Below, in pieces: positions 1-7,551 of a stretch of DNA of 13,548 bases. The first letter of the stretch is position 1; every line of letters starts with the position of its first letter. This DNA is from Deltaproteobacteria bacterium UBA2385. Its GTDB lineage: Bacteria; Myxococcota_A; UBA796; UBA2385. The stretch spans positions 1-13,548 of the forward strand of contig DDSR01000174.1 of NCBI GenBank assembly GCA_002343455.1, in the 5' to 3' direction. Made by a program: the position numbers and the translations under genes. Below the pieces are notes generated by a model. The model saw only the letters and a program-made list of their open reading frames with translations, was not told the DNA's origin and did no database searches.

Positions 1-600
<600 letters not shown>

Positions 601-601
601 G

Positions 602-641
602 GCGCTAACGCTCGCCGCGCGGCGGCTCGCTGCTTGAGCGC
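602..641 (-). repeat. Palindromic intergenic element, copy A (40 bp)
   Basis: Read on the minus strand, it starts GCGCTCAAGCAGCGAG and ends GCGTTAGCGC. It is the same length as copy B (2470-2509) and matches it at 35 of 40 positions. The outer arms GCGCT/AGCGC pair, and an inner 5-bp stem GCCGC/GCGGC closes a CGC loop. Two of the five differences from copy B form compensatory changes with two others in that stem. It lies 1 nt after the mdh stop codon, before the terminator. Confidence 0.8.
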
Positions 642-656
642 CGCGCATGGAATGGA

Positions 657-686
657 AAAGGGCCGCGGAGCGATCCGCGGCCCTTT
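657..686. terminator. Bidirectional intrinsic terminator between mdh and the YbjN-like gene
   Basis: A perfect 13-bp inverted repeat: AAAGGGCCGCGGA at 657-669 and its complement at 674-686, closed by a GCGA loop, which is a GNRA tetraloop on the plus strand. It is followed by TTTCTTCT on the plus strand and by CTTTTCC on the minus strand, so it can end both mdh and the convergent gene whose stop is at 699-701. The A-tract/T-tract symmetry is typical of shared terminators of convergent genes. Confidence 0.9.
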
Positions 687-698
687 CTTCTGCGCTGG

Positions 699-1205
699 CT
701 ATTGCGCGGGAGCCGCCGTCACCAGCCCCTGCGCAAACTCCCGCAGCAGCTGAAGCCAGACCACCGTCGGCTCACGCAGTTGTTCGGTTCCGGTGTTGGT
801 CAGGACGACGTCGTACTGGACCACCGCGCTGGCGTCCCCGCCCGCCGTCGCCGCCGGCGCAAAGAAGGCCTTCAGGAAGCGGTGCTCGCGGTTCCAGTCA
901 TTGATCTGCTCCGCGGTGATCGGGCCGGTGAAGACGGCGCTGAACTGGACATCGTCGCACAGGCTCGGCCCGCAGCCGTAGAAGGTCAGGTTCCAGGGCA
1001 GGGGCTGGTCCGCGATGTGCAGGCTGGTCAAACCCTCGCGGACGACCGGCTCGCCGACCGCGCCGCCCAGACCCGTCAGCCAGGTCCGCGTCTCGGCGAC
1101 CGCGACCCCCGTGACAGGGACCGCCGCCGGCGGCGCAGTCTGCGCCAGGGCCGCGCCGGGCGCGGCGGCAAGGACGAGGGCGGCGAGCAGGGCGGGCAGA
1201 CGCAT
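699..1205 (-). CDS. Exported YbjN-domain protein
   Basis: A 168-residue protein of unknown function with a clear signal peptide (residues 1-21, hydrophobic core LLAALVLAAAPGAALA, probable cleavage at ALA-Q), so the mature form is probably periplasmic. The rest resembles the YbjN family (PF10722): FYGCGPSLCDDVQFSAVF around residues 75-92, then ITAEQINDWNREHRF (96-110), then a VVQYDVVL strand (128-135). C78 and C83 (C-x4-C) may form a disulfide after export. The start is supported by CCGGAG ending about 7 nt before the ATG. It is 61 nt downstream of zapE on the same strand and may be cotranscribed with it. E. coli YbjN is cytoplasmic and linked to stress and motility; that role should not be transferred to an exported version. 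Confidence 0.8.
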   Translation of the reverse strand: MRLPALLAALVLAAAPGAALAQTAPPAAVPVTGVAVAETRTWLTGLGGAVGEPVVREGLTSLHIADQPLPWNLTFYGCGPSLCDDVQFSAVFTGPITAEQINDWNREHRFLKAFFAPAATAGGDASAVVQYDVVLTNTGTEQLREPTVVWLQLLREFAQGLVTAAPAQ

Positions 1206-1266
1206 GGCAAATCTCCGGGGTCGCGACCGTTAGAGCCATCGGCCCGAGCGGAATTGTGGCGCCAGC

Positions 1267-2382
1267 CTACGCCGTTCTCTGACGCGCCAGCCAGTCGGCT
1301 CCTGACATCTCGTTGAGCCGGGAGACCGTCCGCTCGAACTCGAACGCGCCGATCCCCTGCTGATACAGGGCCTCCGGCGCCGCCCCGGCCAGAACCACCA
1401 GCCGAGTCCCGGCCTCATACAGGGCGTCGACCAGGGTCACGAACCGCCGCGCTGCCTGATGATTATCGGGTCCCAGAACCGGGACATCCTCAAGAAACAG
1501 GGTGTGGAACCGTTCGGCGACGGCCAGATAGTCCTGCGGCCCCAGCGGCGCCTCGCACAGCTCCGCAAACGTCGCCCGCGCCAGGCCGCCATCGGTGCGC
1601 GCGATCACCACCTCGCGCCCCAGCACCTTGAGATACGCCGGGCATTCGTCCTGCTCGCCCTTGAGGTCGGACCACAGGGTCTCGAACCCGGCCCGCGCAT
1701 CGGCGTCCGCCGGCGTGAACCAGACCCGGTCGCCCATCAGCCGGTCCAGCCGCCAGTCGCGTGACCCGGCGACGCTGACCACCACACACCTCCGCTCCAG
1801 CATGGCGATGAAGGGCAAGAAGAGCTGGCGGTTGATCCCGTTCAGATAAAGCTGGTCCGGCGCCCGGTTCGAGGTCACCGACAAGACCACGCCCCGCTCG
1901 AACAGGGCCTCGAACAACCGGCCCAGGATCATGGCGTCGGCGATGTCGGTCACCTGCAGTTCGTCGAAACACAGCAGCCGCGCCTCGGATGCGATCAGCT
2001 CCGCCACCGGCTTGATGGGGTCGTCGCCCTTCCACTGGCCGAACACGGCCTTGCGCGCCTTCGCATCGCCTTCGCGCCATTGACGCACGAGATCGTGCAC
2101 CCGGGCCATGAAGGCGTGGAAATGGGCGCGGGTTTTGCGCGGCTCGGGGACCGAGGCGCAGAACATGTCCATCAGCAGGGACTTGCCCCGCCCCGGCGGC
2201 CCCCAGAGGTAGACCCCCCGGACTTCGGCCTGACCGCCGAACAGCCCGCCCATCGGCGCCTTGCGCGCGAGGTCCTTCTCCAGCCGCGTCAGGGCCTCGA
2301 CCACCGGAATCTGCGACGGATCGGGCGTCAGCCGGCCTTCGGCCAAACGACGGTCATAAGCGGTGCGTATGCGTGAGGGCAT
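1267..2382 (-). CDS. zapE: ZapE / AFG1-like AAA-family ATPase
   Basis: 371 residues from the chosen ATG. ZapE-type P-loop ATPases associate with the division machinery in E. coli; the mitochondrial relative AFG1/LACE1 acts in protein quality control. Visible motifs are Walker A GPPGRGKS (61-68), Walker B LLCFDE (136-141), a sensor-like SVTSNRAP (168-175), and the C-terminal FERTVSRLNEM (349-359) typical of the family. The open frame extends 28 codons further upstream, but that part has no family similarity, and MPSRIRTAYDRRLAEG matches the usual N-terminus, so the ATG at 2382 was chosen. No strong Shine-Dalgarno is seen before it. It is divergent from asd and close to mdh, a common alphaproteobacterial neighbourhood. 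Confidence 0.93.
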   Translation of the reverse strand: MPSRIRTAYDRRLAEGRLTPDPSQIPVVEALTRLEKDLARKAPMGGLFGGQAEVRGVYLWGPPGRGKSLLMDMFCASVPEPRKTRAHFHAFMARVHDLVRQWREGDAKARKAVFGQWKGDDPIKPVAELIASEARLLCFDELQVTDIADAMILGRLFEALFERGVVLSVTSNRAPDQLYLNGINRQLFLPFIAMLERRCVVVSVAGSRDWRLDRLMGDRVWFTPADADARAGFETLWSDLKGEQDECPAYLKVLGREVVIARTDGGLARATFAELCEAPLGPQDYLAVAERFHTLFLEDVPVLGPDNHQAARRFVTLVDALYEAGTRLVVLAGAAPEALYQQGIGAFEFERTVSRLNEMSGADWLARQRTA

Positions 2383-2399
2383 CGTTCTCGGGCTTAGCG

Positions 2400-2441
2400 G
2401 CGCCCGCGACCGCTGAAAAGCGATTGCTTCGCGCCCGCGAA
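2400..2441. promoter_or_regulatory. Direct repeat plus palindrome in the zapE/asd divergent region
   Basis: The 10-mer GCGCCCGCGA occurs exactly at 2400-2409 and 2431-2440, 31 bp apart start to start, close to three helical turns. The second copy overlaps a perfect palindrome TTCGCG-CC-CGCGAA (2428-2441). A weak asd promoter candidate lies here too (TTGCTT 2424-2429, 18 nt, CATAGG 2448-2453). This could be an operator for one or both genes; GC-rich chance similarity is possible. Confidence 0.3.
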
Positions 2442-2469
2442 AGCCCACATAGGCGAACCAGCACAATCA

Positions 2470-2509
2470 GCGCTCAAGCAGCGAGGCTCCGCGAGCCGAG
2501 CGGTAGCGC
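2470..2509 (+). repeat. Palindromic intergenic element, copy B (40 bp)
   Basis: Begins GCGCTCAAGCAGCGAG and ends GAGCGGTAGCGC. The outer arms GCGCT/AGCGC pair, and an inner stem GGCTC/GAGCC closes a CGC loop. Between them G14-A15 faces G29-A30 (a possible tandem G.A pair) with two flanking G-C pairs. It lies just upstream of the asd Shine-Dalgarno, in the same orientation as asd, so it is likely part of the asd leader RNA. Confidence 0.8.
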
Positions 2510-2526
2510 GTCCGAAGGACACCAAC

Positions 2527-3573
2527 ATGGGTTACAAAGTCGCCGTCGTGGGCGCCACCGGCAATGTCGGCCGGGAAATGCTGAACATCCTCGAGGAACT
2601 CGATTTCCCCGTCGAGAAGATGCACGCCGTCGCCTCGCGCAAGTCCAAGGGCGTCGAGGTGTCGTGGGGTGACAAGACGATCAAGTGCGAGGACATCGAA
2701 CTGTTCGATTTCTCGACCGTCGACCTGGTGCTGATGAGCGCCGGCGGCGACGCCTCGCGCCTGTGGTCGGAAAAGATCGGCAAGGCCGGCCCCATCGTCA
2801 TCGACAATTCCTCCGCCTTCCGCATGGACCCGGACGTGCCGCTGATCGTGCCCGAGGTGAACCCCGACGCCATCAAACTGGCGACGAGGAAGAACATCAT
2901 CGCCAACCCCAACTGCTCGACCGCCCAGCTGGTCGTGGCCCTCAAGCCCCTGCATGACGCCGCCAGGATCAAGCGCGCCGTGGTCTCGACCTATCAATCG
3001 GTCTCGGGCGCCGGCAAGGCGGGCATGGACGAGCTGTGGAACCAGACCAAGGCCATCTACGGCCTCGGCGACGCGCGGCCGAAGCTGTTCCCCAAACAGA
3101 TCGCCTTCAACGTCATCCCCTTCATCGGCGCCTTCCAGGACGATGGCTACACCGACGAGGAAGCCAAGATGTGGAACGAGGTCCACAAGATCATGGACCC
3201 CGCGATCAAGCTGACCGTCACCTGCGTGCGCGTGCCGGTCTTCGTCGGCCACTCCGAATCCGTGAACCTCGAGTTCGACCGCCCGATCAGCCCCGACGAG
3301 GCCCGCGCCCTGCTGCGCGACGCCCCCGGCGTCATGGTCATCGATAAGCAGGAGCACGACGGCTACATCACCCCCGTCGACGCCGCCGGCGAACACGCTG
3401 TCTATGTCAGCCGCATCCGCAAGGACCCGACGGTCGAGCACGGCCTGTCGCTGTGGGTCGTCTCCGACAACCTGCGCAAGGGCGCCGCCCTCAACGCCGT
3501 CCAGATCGCCCAGCTGCTGGACGAGACGGGGATCATCAAGCCCGCCTCGGGGTATCGCTCGATCACCGTCTGA
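2527..3573 (+). CDS. asd: Aspartate-semialdehyde dehydrogenase
   Basis: NADPH-dependent reduction of aspartyl-4-phosphate to aspartate semialdehyde, the branch point to lysine/diaminopimelate, threonine and methionine; cytoplasmic. The 348-residue length is normal for the family. Visible features are the N-terminal NADP motif VVGATGNVG (7-15), the nucleophile C130 in NPNCSTAQ (127-134), QSVSGAGKAGMDEL (157-170), and R235 and H242 in RVPVFVGHSESV. AAGGA (2515-2519) lies 7 nt before the ATG. A rarD-like permease gene starts 5 nt after its stop codon, suggesting one transcript. An antisense frame opposite it (2467-3441) is a shadow. Confidence 0.97.
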   Translation: MGYKVAVVGATGNVGREMLNILEELDFPVEKMHAVASRKSKGVEVSWGDKTIKCEDIELFDFSTVDLVLMSAGGDASRLWSEKIGKAGPIVIDNSSAFRMDPDVPLIVPEVNPDAIKLATRKNIIANPNCSTAQLVVALKPLHDAARIKRAVVSTYQSVSGAGKAGMDELWNQTKAIYGLGDARPKLFPKQIAFNVIPFIGAFQDDGYTDEEAKMWNEVHKIMDPAIKLTVTCVRVPVFVGHSESVNLEFDRPISPDEARALLRDAPGVMVIDKQEHDGYITPVDAAGEHAVYVSRIRKDPTVEHGLSLWVVSDNLRKGAALNAVQIAQLLDETGIIKPASGYRSITV

Positions 3574-3578
3574 CGACC

Positions 3579-4505
3579 GTGGCCCCCGCCCCGTCCGCCA
3601 CGCCCCGCGCCGCCCTTCTGTCGGCCTTCGGCTGCTACGTCATGTGGGGCTTCATGCCCCTGCTGTTCATGGCCCAGGCGGCGGTCGGCTTCGACTCGCT
3701 CGAAATCCTCGCCCACCGCGCCCTCTGGGCGGTGGCGGTCGCGGGCCTGCTGGTGCTTCTGGCGAAACAGGGCGATCAGGTCCGCGCCGTCCTGACCACG
3801 CCGAAGACGCTCGGCTGGCTGGTCCTGTCCACGGCCCTGATCGGCGTCAACTGGGGCCTCTATGTCTGGGCCACCACCCATGAGGCCACGCTGGAAGCCA
3901 GCCTCGGCTACTATATCAACCCGCTGCTCAACATGGTCGTGGGCCTGTGGCTGTTCCGCGAGAAGATCGACAAATGGGGCTGGGTCGCCATCGGCCTGGC
4001 CGCGATCGGCGTGCTGTTCCAGACCCTGGCCCTCGGCCGTCCGCCGTGGATCTCCATCGTCCTGGCCCTCAGCTTCGCCAGCTATGGCGTGATCCGCAAA
4101 CGCGTGCCCATCGACGCCCAGGCCGGTTTGCTGGTCGAATGCCTGCTGCTGGTCCCGTTCGGCCTCGCCTGGGTGCTGTGGCTCCAGCACACGGGCGCGG
4201 GCGTGGCCTTCGACAGCCCGGCCAACACCGCCTGGGCCCTGCTGAACGGCCCCGCCACCGTCCTGCCCCTGGCCCTGTTCGCCTGGTCGGCCCGGCGCCT
4301 GCCGCTCTCGACCATCGGCTTCATCCAGTTCCTCGCCCCGACCCTCCAGTTCGCCGTCGGCGTCTGGGCCGGCGAGGCCCTGACGCCCCTGCGCGTCACC
4401 AGCTTCGTCTTCATCTGGGGCGGTGCGGGCGTCTTCGCGGCGGCCGCCCTGTTCCGCCACCGCGCCGCGCGCGAGGCGCTGAAGCGGTCAGCGGAGCCGG
4501 TCTGA
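3579..4505 (+). CDS. rarD: RarD-type EamA-family permease
   Basis: A 308-residue inner-membrane protein of the drug/metabolite transporter superfamily with about ten hydrophobic segments. RarD homologues were named for chloramphenicol sensitivity, but their substrate is not firmly known. Family signatures are CYVMWGFMPLLF near the N-terminus, NWGLYVWATTHEATLEASLG in the fourth to fifth segment (a very typical RarD stretch), and SFASYGVIRKR before the second EamA half. The frame is open from 3453, but that part lies within asd, so GTG at 3579, 5 nt after the asd stop, is preferred. No Shine-Dalgarno is evident, so translation is probably coupled to asd. A CTG at 3570 overlapping the asd stop is a weaker alternative. 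Confidence 0.9.
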   Translation: MAPAPSATPRAALLSAFGCYVMWGFMPLLFMAQAAVGFDSLEILAHRALWAVAVAGLLVLLAKQGDQVRAVLTTPKTLGWLVLSTALIGVNWGLYVWATTHEATLEASLGYYINPLLNMVVGLWLFREKIDKWGWVAIGLAAIGVLFQTLALGRPPWISIVLALSFASYGVIRKRVPIDAQAGLLVECLLLVPFGLAWVLWLQHTGAGVAFDSPANTAWALLNGPATVLPLALFAWSARRLPLSTIGFIQFLAPTLQFAVGVWAGEALTPLRVTSFVFIWGGAGVFAAAALFRHRAAREALKRSAEPV

Positions 4506-4509
4506 AGGC

Positions 4510-4635
4510 GTGGCCAGTGGCTAGTGGCCAGTGGTTAGTGATTGCAGCCTCGCCGCCGGCGGAAGGGCGACGCGGACAGCGCGCAAGCACCGCTGTTGGC
4601 CATCCACTAGCCACTCGCCACTAGCCACTCGCCAC
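4510..4635. repeat. Heptamer-built inverted repeat between convergent genes
   Basis: Left arm 4510-4540 and right arm 4605-4635 are each 31 nt and complementary at 28 positions. Each arm is made of 7-bp units of CCACTnG type (right arm: CCACTAG, CCACTCG, CCACTAG, CCACTCG, CCACTCA). The 64-nt interval contains CGCCGCCGGCGG and an ACAGCG/CGCTGT pair. It fills the gap between the stops of rarD and the serine hydrolase and could act as a two-way terminator; the last unit supplies the hydrolase TGA stop on the minus strand. Confidence 0.85.
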
Positions 4636-5766
4636 TCACAACCCCCCGTACACCGCCTCCACCAACCGCACCGCCCGCGGGTCGCCGATCAGGTGCGGCG
4701 ACTGGCGGGTCATCACATAGGCTCCCGACACCCGCGCGTCCGGATCGGCGAAGGCGCAGCTGCCGCCCCAGCCGCAATGCCCTGCCGCCGTCGGATTGGG
4801 CCCGAAGATGTGCAGCCCCTCATTGCGCATCAGCCCCGCCGCCCAGCTGATGTCGAACGGCAGCACCCGGTCGCGCCCATGGATCCGCTCGCGCAGCATC
4901 TCCGCCCGCACGCCGGGCGACAGCACCGTCCGTCCGTCCAGCATCCCGCCGTCGGCGACCACGGCCATGATCCGCGCCAGATCCTTCGCCGTGCCGTGCA
5001 GATTGGCCGAGGGCAGCTCCATCGTCCGCCACTCCGCCGAGCCGCGCCCGCCGGGGGCCGAGCCGCTGTCGAGGAAGGCGGCGCGCTTGACCGCGTCGAT
5101 GACGCCCAGATCGGGCGCCGCCGTCGGCTTCTTCATTTGCGCCACCCGGCCGTGCTCGGCCTCGGGCAGGCCGATCCACAGGTCGAGGCCGGGAAAGTCC
5201 TCGCGCAGGGCCGTTCCCATGCTGCGCCCGTCGACGATCCGGAACAGCTCGCCGGCCAGCAGGCCGATGGTGATCGGGTGATAGCCGGACGCCGTCCCTG
5301 GGGCCCACATCGGCGCCTGTTCGCTCAGCCGCGCCAGCGCCGCCTCGCGGTCGAACCAGATGGTCGGATCCACGCTCTCCGAGAACCCCGGCAGCCCCGC
5401 CTGATGGCTCATCAGCTGGCCGACGGTGACCCGGTCCTTGCCTGCCTGTCCGAACGCCGGCCAGTCGTCCGCGACCGCCCGCTCGTAATCCAGCAGCCCC
5501 CGCTCCACGCAGGTGGCGATCAGCAGCATCATCACCGCCTTGCCGGTCGAGAACACCGGCGTCAGCGTGTCCTCCCCGAACGGCCGGGTCTTCGCCGCAT
5601 CGGCCCAGCCGCCCCACAGATCGATCACCACCTCGCCGCCGACACAGACGCTGAACCGCGCCGCCTGCTCGTTCAGCCCCTCGGGCGCCTCGGTGAAATT
5701 GGCCGCGAAGGCGTCCTTCACGGCGGCGAAGCGCGGCGGGCAGAGGCCGTGGATGTCGAAGCTCAT
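4636..5766 (-). CDS. Beta-lactamase-fold serine hydrolase (esterase-like)
   Basis: 376 residues, Beta-lactamase family (PF00144; class C/EstB/LACTB-like). The nucleophile motif is FSTGK with S73 and K76 (SxxK). A Tyr of the second motif is probably Y162 in SGYHPITIG, and the third motif is HCG in AAGHCGWGGS (H330-x-G332), a frequent esterase-type replacement of KTG. No signal peptide, so probably cytoplasmic; hydrolysis of esters or peptides is more likely than antibiotic resistance. The frame is open to 5925, but MSFDIHGLCPPRFAAV is the natural N-terminus, and its ATG overlaps the stop of the upstream M28 peptidase as ATGA, so the two are translationally coupled. The substrate is not predictable. 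Confidence 0.88.
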   Translation of the reverse strand: MSFDIHGLCPPRFAAVKDAFAANFTEAPEGLNEQAARFSVCVGGEVVIDLWGGWADAAKTRPFGEDTLTPVFSTGKAVMMLLIATCVERGLLDYERAVADDWPAFGQAGKDRVTVGQLMSHQAGLPGFSESVDPTIWFDREAALARLSEQAPMWAPGTASGYHPITIGLLAGELFRIVDGRSMGTALREDFPGLDLWIGLPEAEHGRVAQMKKPTAAPDLGVIDAVKRAAFLDSGSAPGGRGSAEWRTMELPSANLHGTAKDLARIMAVVADGGMLDGRTVLSPGVRAEMLRERIHGRDRVLPFDISWAAGLMRNEGLHIFGPNPTAAGHCGWGGSCAFADPDARVSGAYVMTRQSPHLIGDPRAVRLVEAVYGGL

Positions 5767-7400
5767 TCCGCAGTCCGCGCCGCCGCCGATGCCGCCCGCG
5801 CCGCCTCGAACTCCGCCCCCGCATTCCATTCCGGCCAGGCCCGGCTGTCGGCCAGATCGCGGCCCACCAGATACAGCAGGTCCACGTCCACCGCCGCCCC
5901 GTCCATCACCCACTCGGGCGTCCATTCGTCCGAGGGTTTGTGATAGCGGTTGGCCACATAGTCGCGGCTGGCGGCGTTGTGCCCGGTGAAGCCCGCCGCC
6001 CCGAACAGGGCCGGCACGCCCATCTTCGCCAGCGGGAAATGGTCTGAGCGGTAGAAGCCGCCGGCCTGGGGCGCCGGATCGGGGATCAGGGTCCGCCCCT
6101 GTTCCGTCGCCCGCCGCTCCAGCCAGACATCCGTCTCGCTCTTGCCCGCCCCCATGACCACGATCTGCGGCGAGACCTCGCCGGGCAGGAAGGAGTCAAT
6201 GTTGATATTGGCCACCGTCGTCTCCAGCGGCCAGACCGGATTGGCGGCATAGTATTCGGCCCCCAGCAGCCCCGCCTCCTCGGCCGTCCAGGCGGCGAAC
6301 ACCACCGACCGCTCGGGCGCCGCGCCCGCCTTGAACAGCCGCGCCAGTTCGATCAGCCCGGCCAGTCCCGTCGCATTGTCGACCGCCCCGTTATAGATGT
6401 CGTCGTCCCCCACCGGCGTCGCGCGGCCGTAGGCGTCCCAGTGGGCGCCGTAGAGCACCGTCTCGTCCGGATGCGTCGCCCCGGGGATGCGCGCCAGCAC
6501 ATTGCGGCTCTCGATCCGGTCGGCGGTCTGGCCGAAGTCGATCGACATCGTCACCCCGGTCAGGGCCACCGGCGTGAACTCAGGCGTCCGCGCCGCGTCG
6601 CGCAAGGCGGCGTAGTCGAGGCCCGCATCGCGGAACAGCTGCTCGGCGACCGGCCCCTGGATCCAGCCCTGGGCCGGGACCCGCTCGGCCTCCGGATCGG
6701 CCCGCACGATGTCGAATTTCGGGGCCGTCGACGACCCCTCCAGCACGCTCCACGGATAGCCGGCGCCGGCCGTGTCGTGGATCACCAGCACACCCGCCGC
6801 CCCGCGCCGCGCCGCCTCCTGGAATTTGTAGGTCCAGCGGCCGTAGAAGGTCATCGCATTGCCGTCGAACCGCCCCGCCACCGGATGCCCCTCGGGCGCG
6901 CCGAAGTCGGGGTCGTTGACGATGACCAGCAGGATCTTGCCCCGCAGGTCCATGCCCTTGAAGTCGTCCCAGCCCCGCTCCGGCGCGCTGACGCCATAGC
7001 CGGCGAACACCACCGCCGCGTCCGTGACCGTGATCCGGTCCACCGGCCGGTCGCTCGACACCAGCAGGTCCGGTCCCCGCGCCAGCGCCCGGCTCGCGCC
7101 GCCGCTGCTGACCGTGATCGTCGCCGACCCGGCCTGCCGCGTCCGCCCCAGCTGCGCCGTCTGCACCCACGACCCATCCGGCCCGCCCGGCTCCAGCCCC
7201 AGGGCCTGGAACTGGCCGACCAGATAGTCGACCGTCAGCTGCTCCCCCGGCGTCGCCACCCCGCGCCCCTCGAACTCATCCGACGCCAGCACCCGCACAT
7301 GCTCATTCAGCCGCGCCGCGTCGGCCTGCTGGGCAAGGGCGGGGGAGGCCGTCAGGACGACGGCGGCGACGGCGGCGAGGAGGATACTGTGCTGGGTCAT
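5763..7400 (-). CDS. Exported M28-family zinc metallopeptidase with PA domain
   Basis: 545 residues. Signal peptide (1-23, AAVAAVVLTASPALA-QQ) directs it to the periplasm or outside. A protease-associated (PA) insert spans roughly residues 125-260 (VFAGYGVSAPERGWDDFKG, then GAAGVLVIHD). The M28 peptidase domain follows: H320 and D322 in GAHWDAYG, D341 in NGAVDNATG, the E374-E375 pair in WTAEEAGLLG (general base and metal ligand), D402 in NINIDSF and H487 in RYHKPSDE, so the two-zinc site is complete. It is probably an aminopeptidase; the exact specificity is unknown. It is first in a two-gene unit with the serine hydrolase. No strong Shine-Dalgarno precedes the ATG; the signal peptide fixes the start. 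Confidence 0.93.
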   Translation of the reverse strand: MTQHSILLAAVAAVVLTASPALAQQADAARLNEHVRVLASDEFEGRGVATPGEQLTVDYLVGQFQALGLEPGGPDGSWVQTAQLGRTRQAGSATITVSSGGASRALARGPDLLVSSDRPVDRITVTDAAVVFAGYGVSAPERGWDDFKGMDLRGKILLVIVNDPDFGAPEGHPVAGRFDGNAMTFYGRWTYKFQEAARRGAAGVLVIHDTAGAGYPWSVLEGSSTAPKFDIVRADPEAERVPAQGWIQGPVAEQLFRDAGLDYAALRDAARTPEFTPVALTGVTMSIDFGQTADRIESRNVLARIPGATHPDETVLYGAHWDAYGRATPVGDDDIYNGAVDNATGLAGLIELARLFKAGAAPERSVVFAAWTAEEAGLLGAEYYAANPVWPLETTVANINIDSFLPGEVSPQIVVMGAGKSETDVWLERRATEQGRTLIPDPAPQAGGFYRSDHFPLAKMGVPALFGAAGFTGHNAASRDYVANRYHKPSDEWTPEWVMDGAAVDVDLLYLVGRDLADSRAWPEWNAGAEFEAARAASAAARTAE

Positions 7401-7517
7401 GCGACCGTTCTAGACCCATCCGTCAAAGGCCGTCACCCTCGGAACCGCGGCGCTGGCCTGCCCCTTGTCATCCCCGACGTGACAGAGACCAGTGGCGCGC
7501 CGAAGCGGTCATGCGGA

Positions 7518-7551
7518 ATGTCTGTTGAGCCCACCGTCGGAAGCGGACTGT
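7518..7551. repeat. Decayed GTCYGYT...AAGCGGAC hairpin
   Basis: GTCTGTT (7520-7526) can pair with AAGCGGAC (7541-7548) with two G-T wobbles. This is what a perfect GTCCGCT(T)/AAGCGGAC hairpin would look like after two C-to-T changes. It resembles, from memory, the common alphaproteobacterial intergenic repeat ATGTCCGCTT...AAGCGGACAT. The identification is tentative. Confidence 0.3.

Noticed and set aside
702..1316. Plus-strand open frame opposite the YbjN-like gene
   Set aside because: Shadow frame; the minus-strand gene has a ribosome site, signal peptide and family motifs.
2383..2466. Upstream extension of ZapE by 28 residues
   Set aside because: The extra residues do not resemble ZapE N-termini and would run up to the repeat element; ATG 2382 gives the normal start.
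2467..3441. 324-codon open frame antisense to asd
   Set aside because: It is the complement of a well-supported gene, its product is low-complexity (Asp/Gly/His/Val-rich), and high-GC coding DNA commonly leaves such antisense frames open.
3402..4460. 352-codon open frame antisense to rarD
   Set aside because: Its Gln/Asp/Arg/Gly-rich composition mirrors rarD codons; no domain is recognisable.
4579..4590. GCGCGCAAGCAC as a fourth copy of the GCGCTCAAGY element
   Set aside because: Only about one arm matches, with mismatches, and no partner TAGCGC arm follows.
4636..5766. Antibiotic-resistance beta-lactamase
   Set aside because: Class C-like fold motifs are present, but the KTG motif is replaced by HxG and there is no signal peptide, which fits an esterase or peptidase better.
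5767..5925. Upstream extension of the serine hydrolase
   Set aside because: The extra 53 residues are Gly/Arg low complexity and lie inside the M28 coding region; the ATGA overlap gives a natural start.
4531..5943. 470-codon plus-strand open frame opposite the serine hydrolase
   Set aside because: Arg/Pro/His/Gln-rich shadow of the real minus-strand gene; it starts inside the heptamer repeat.
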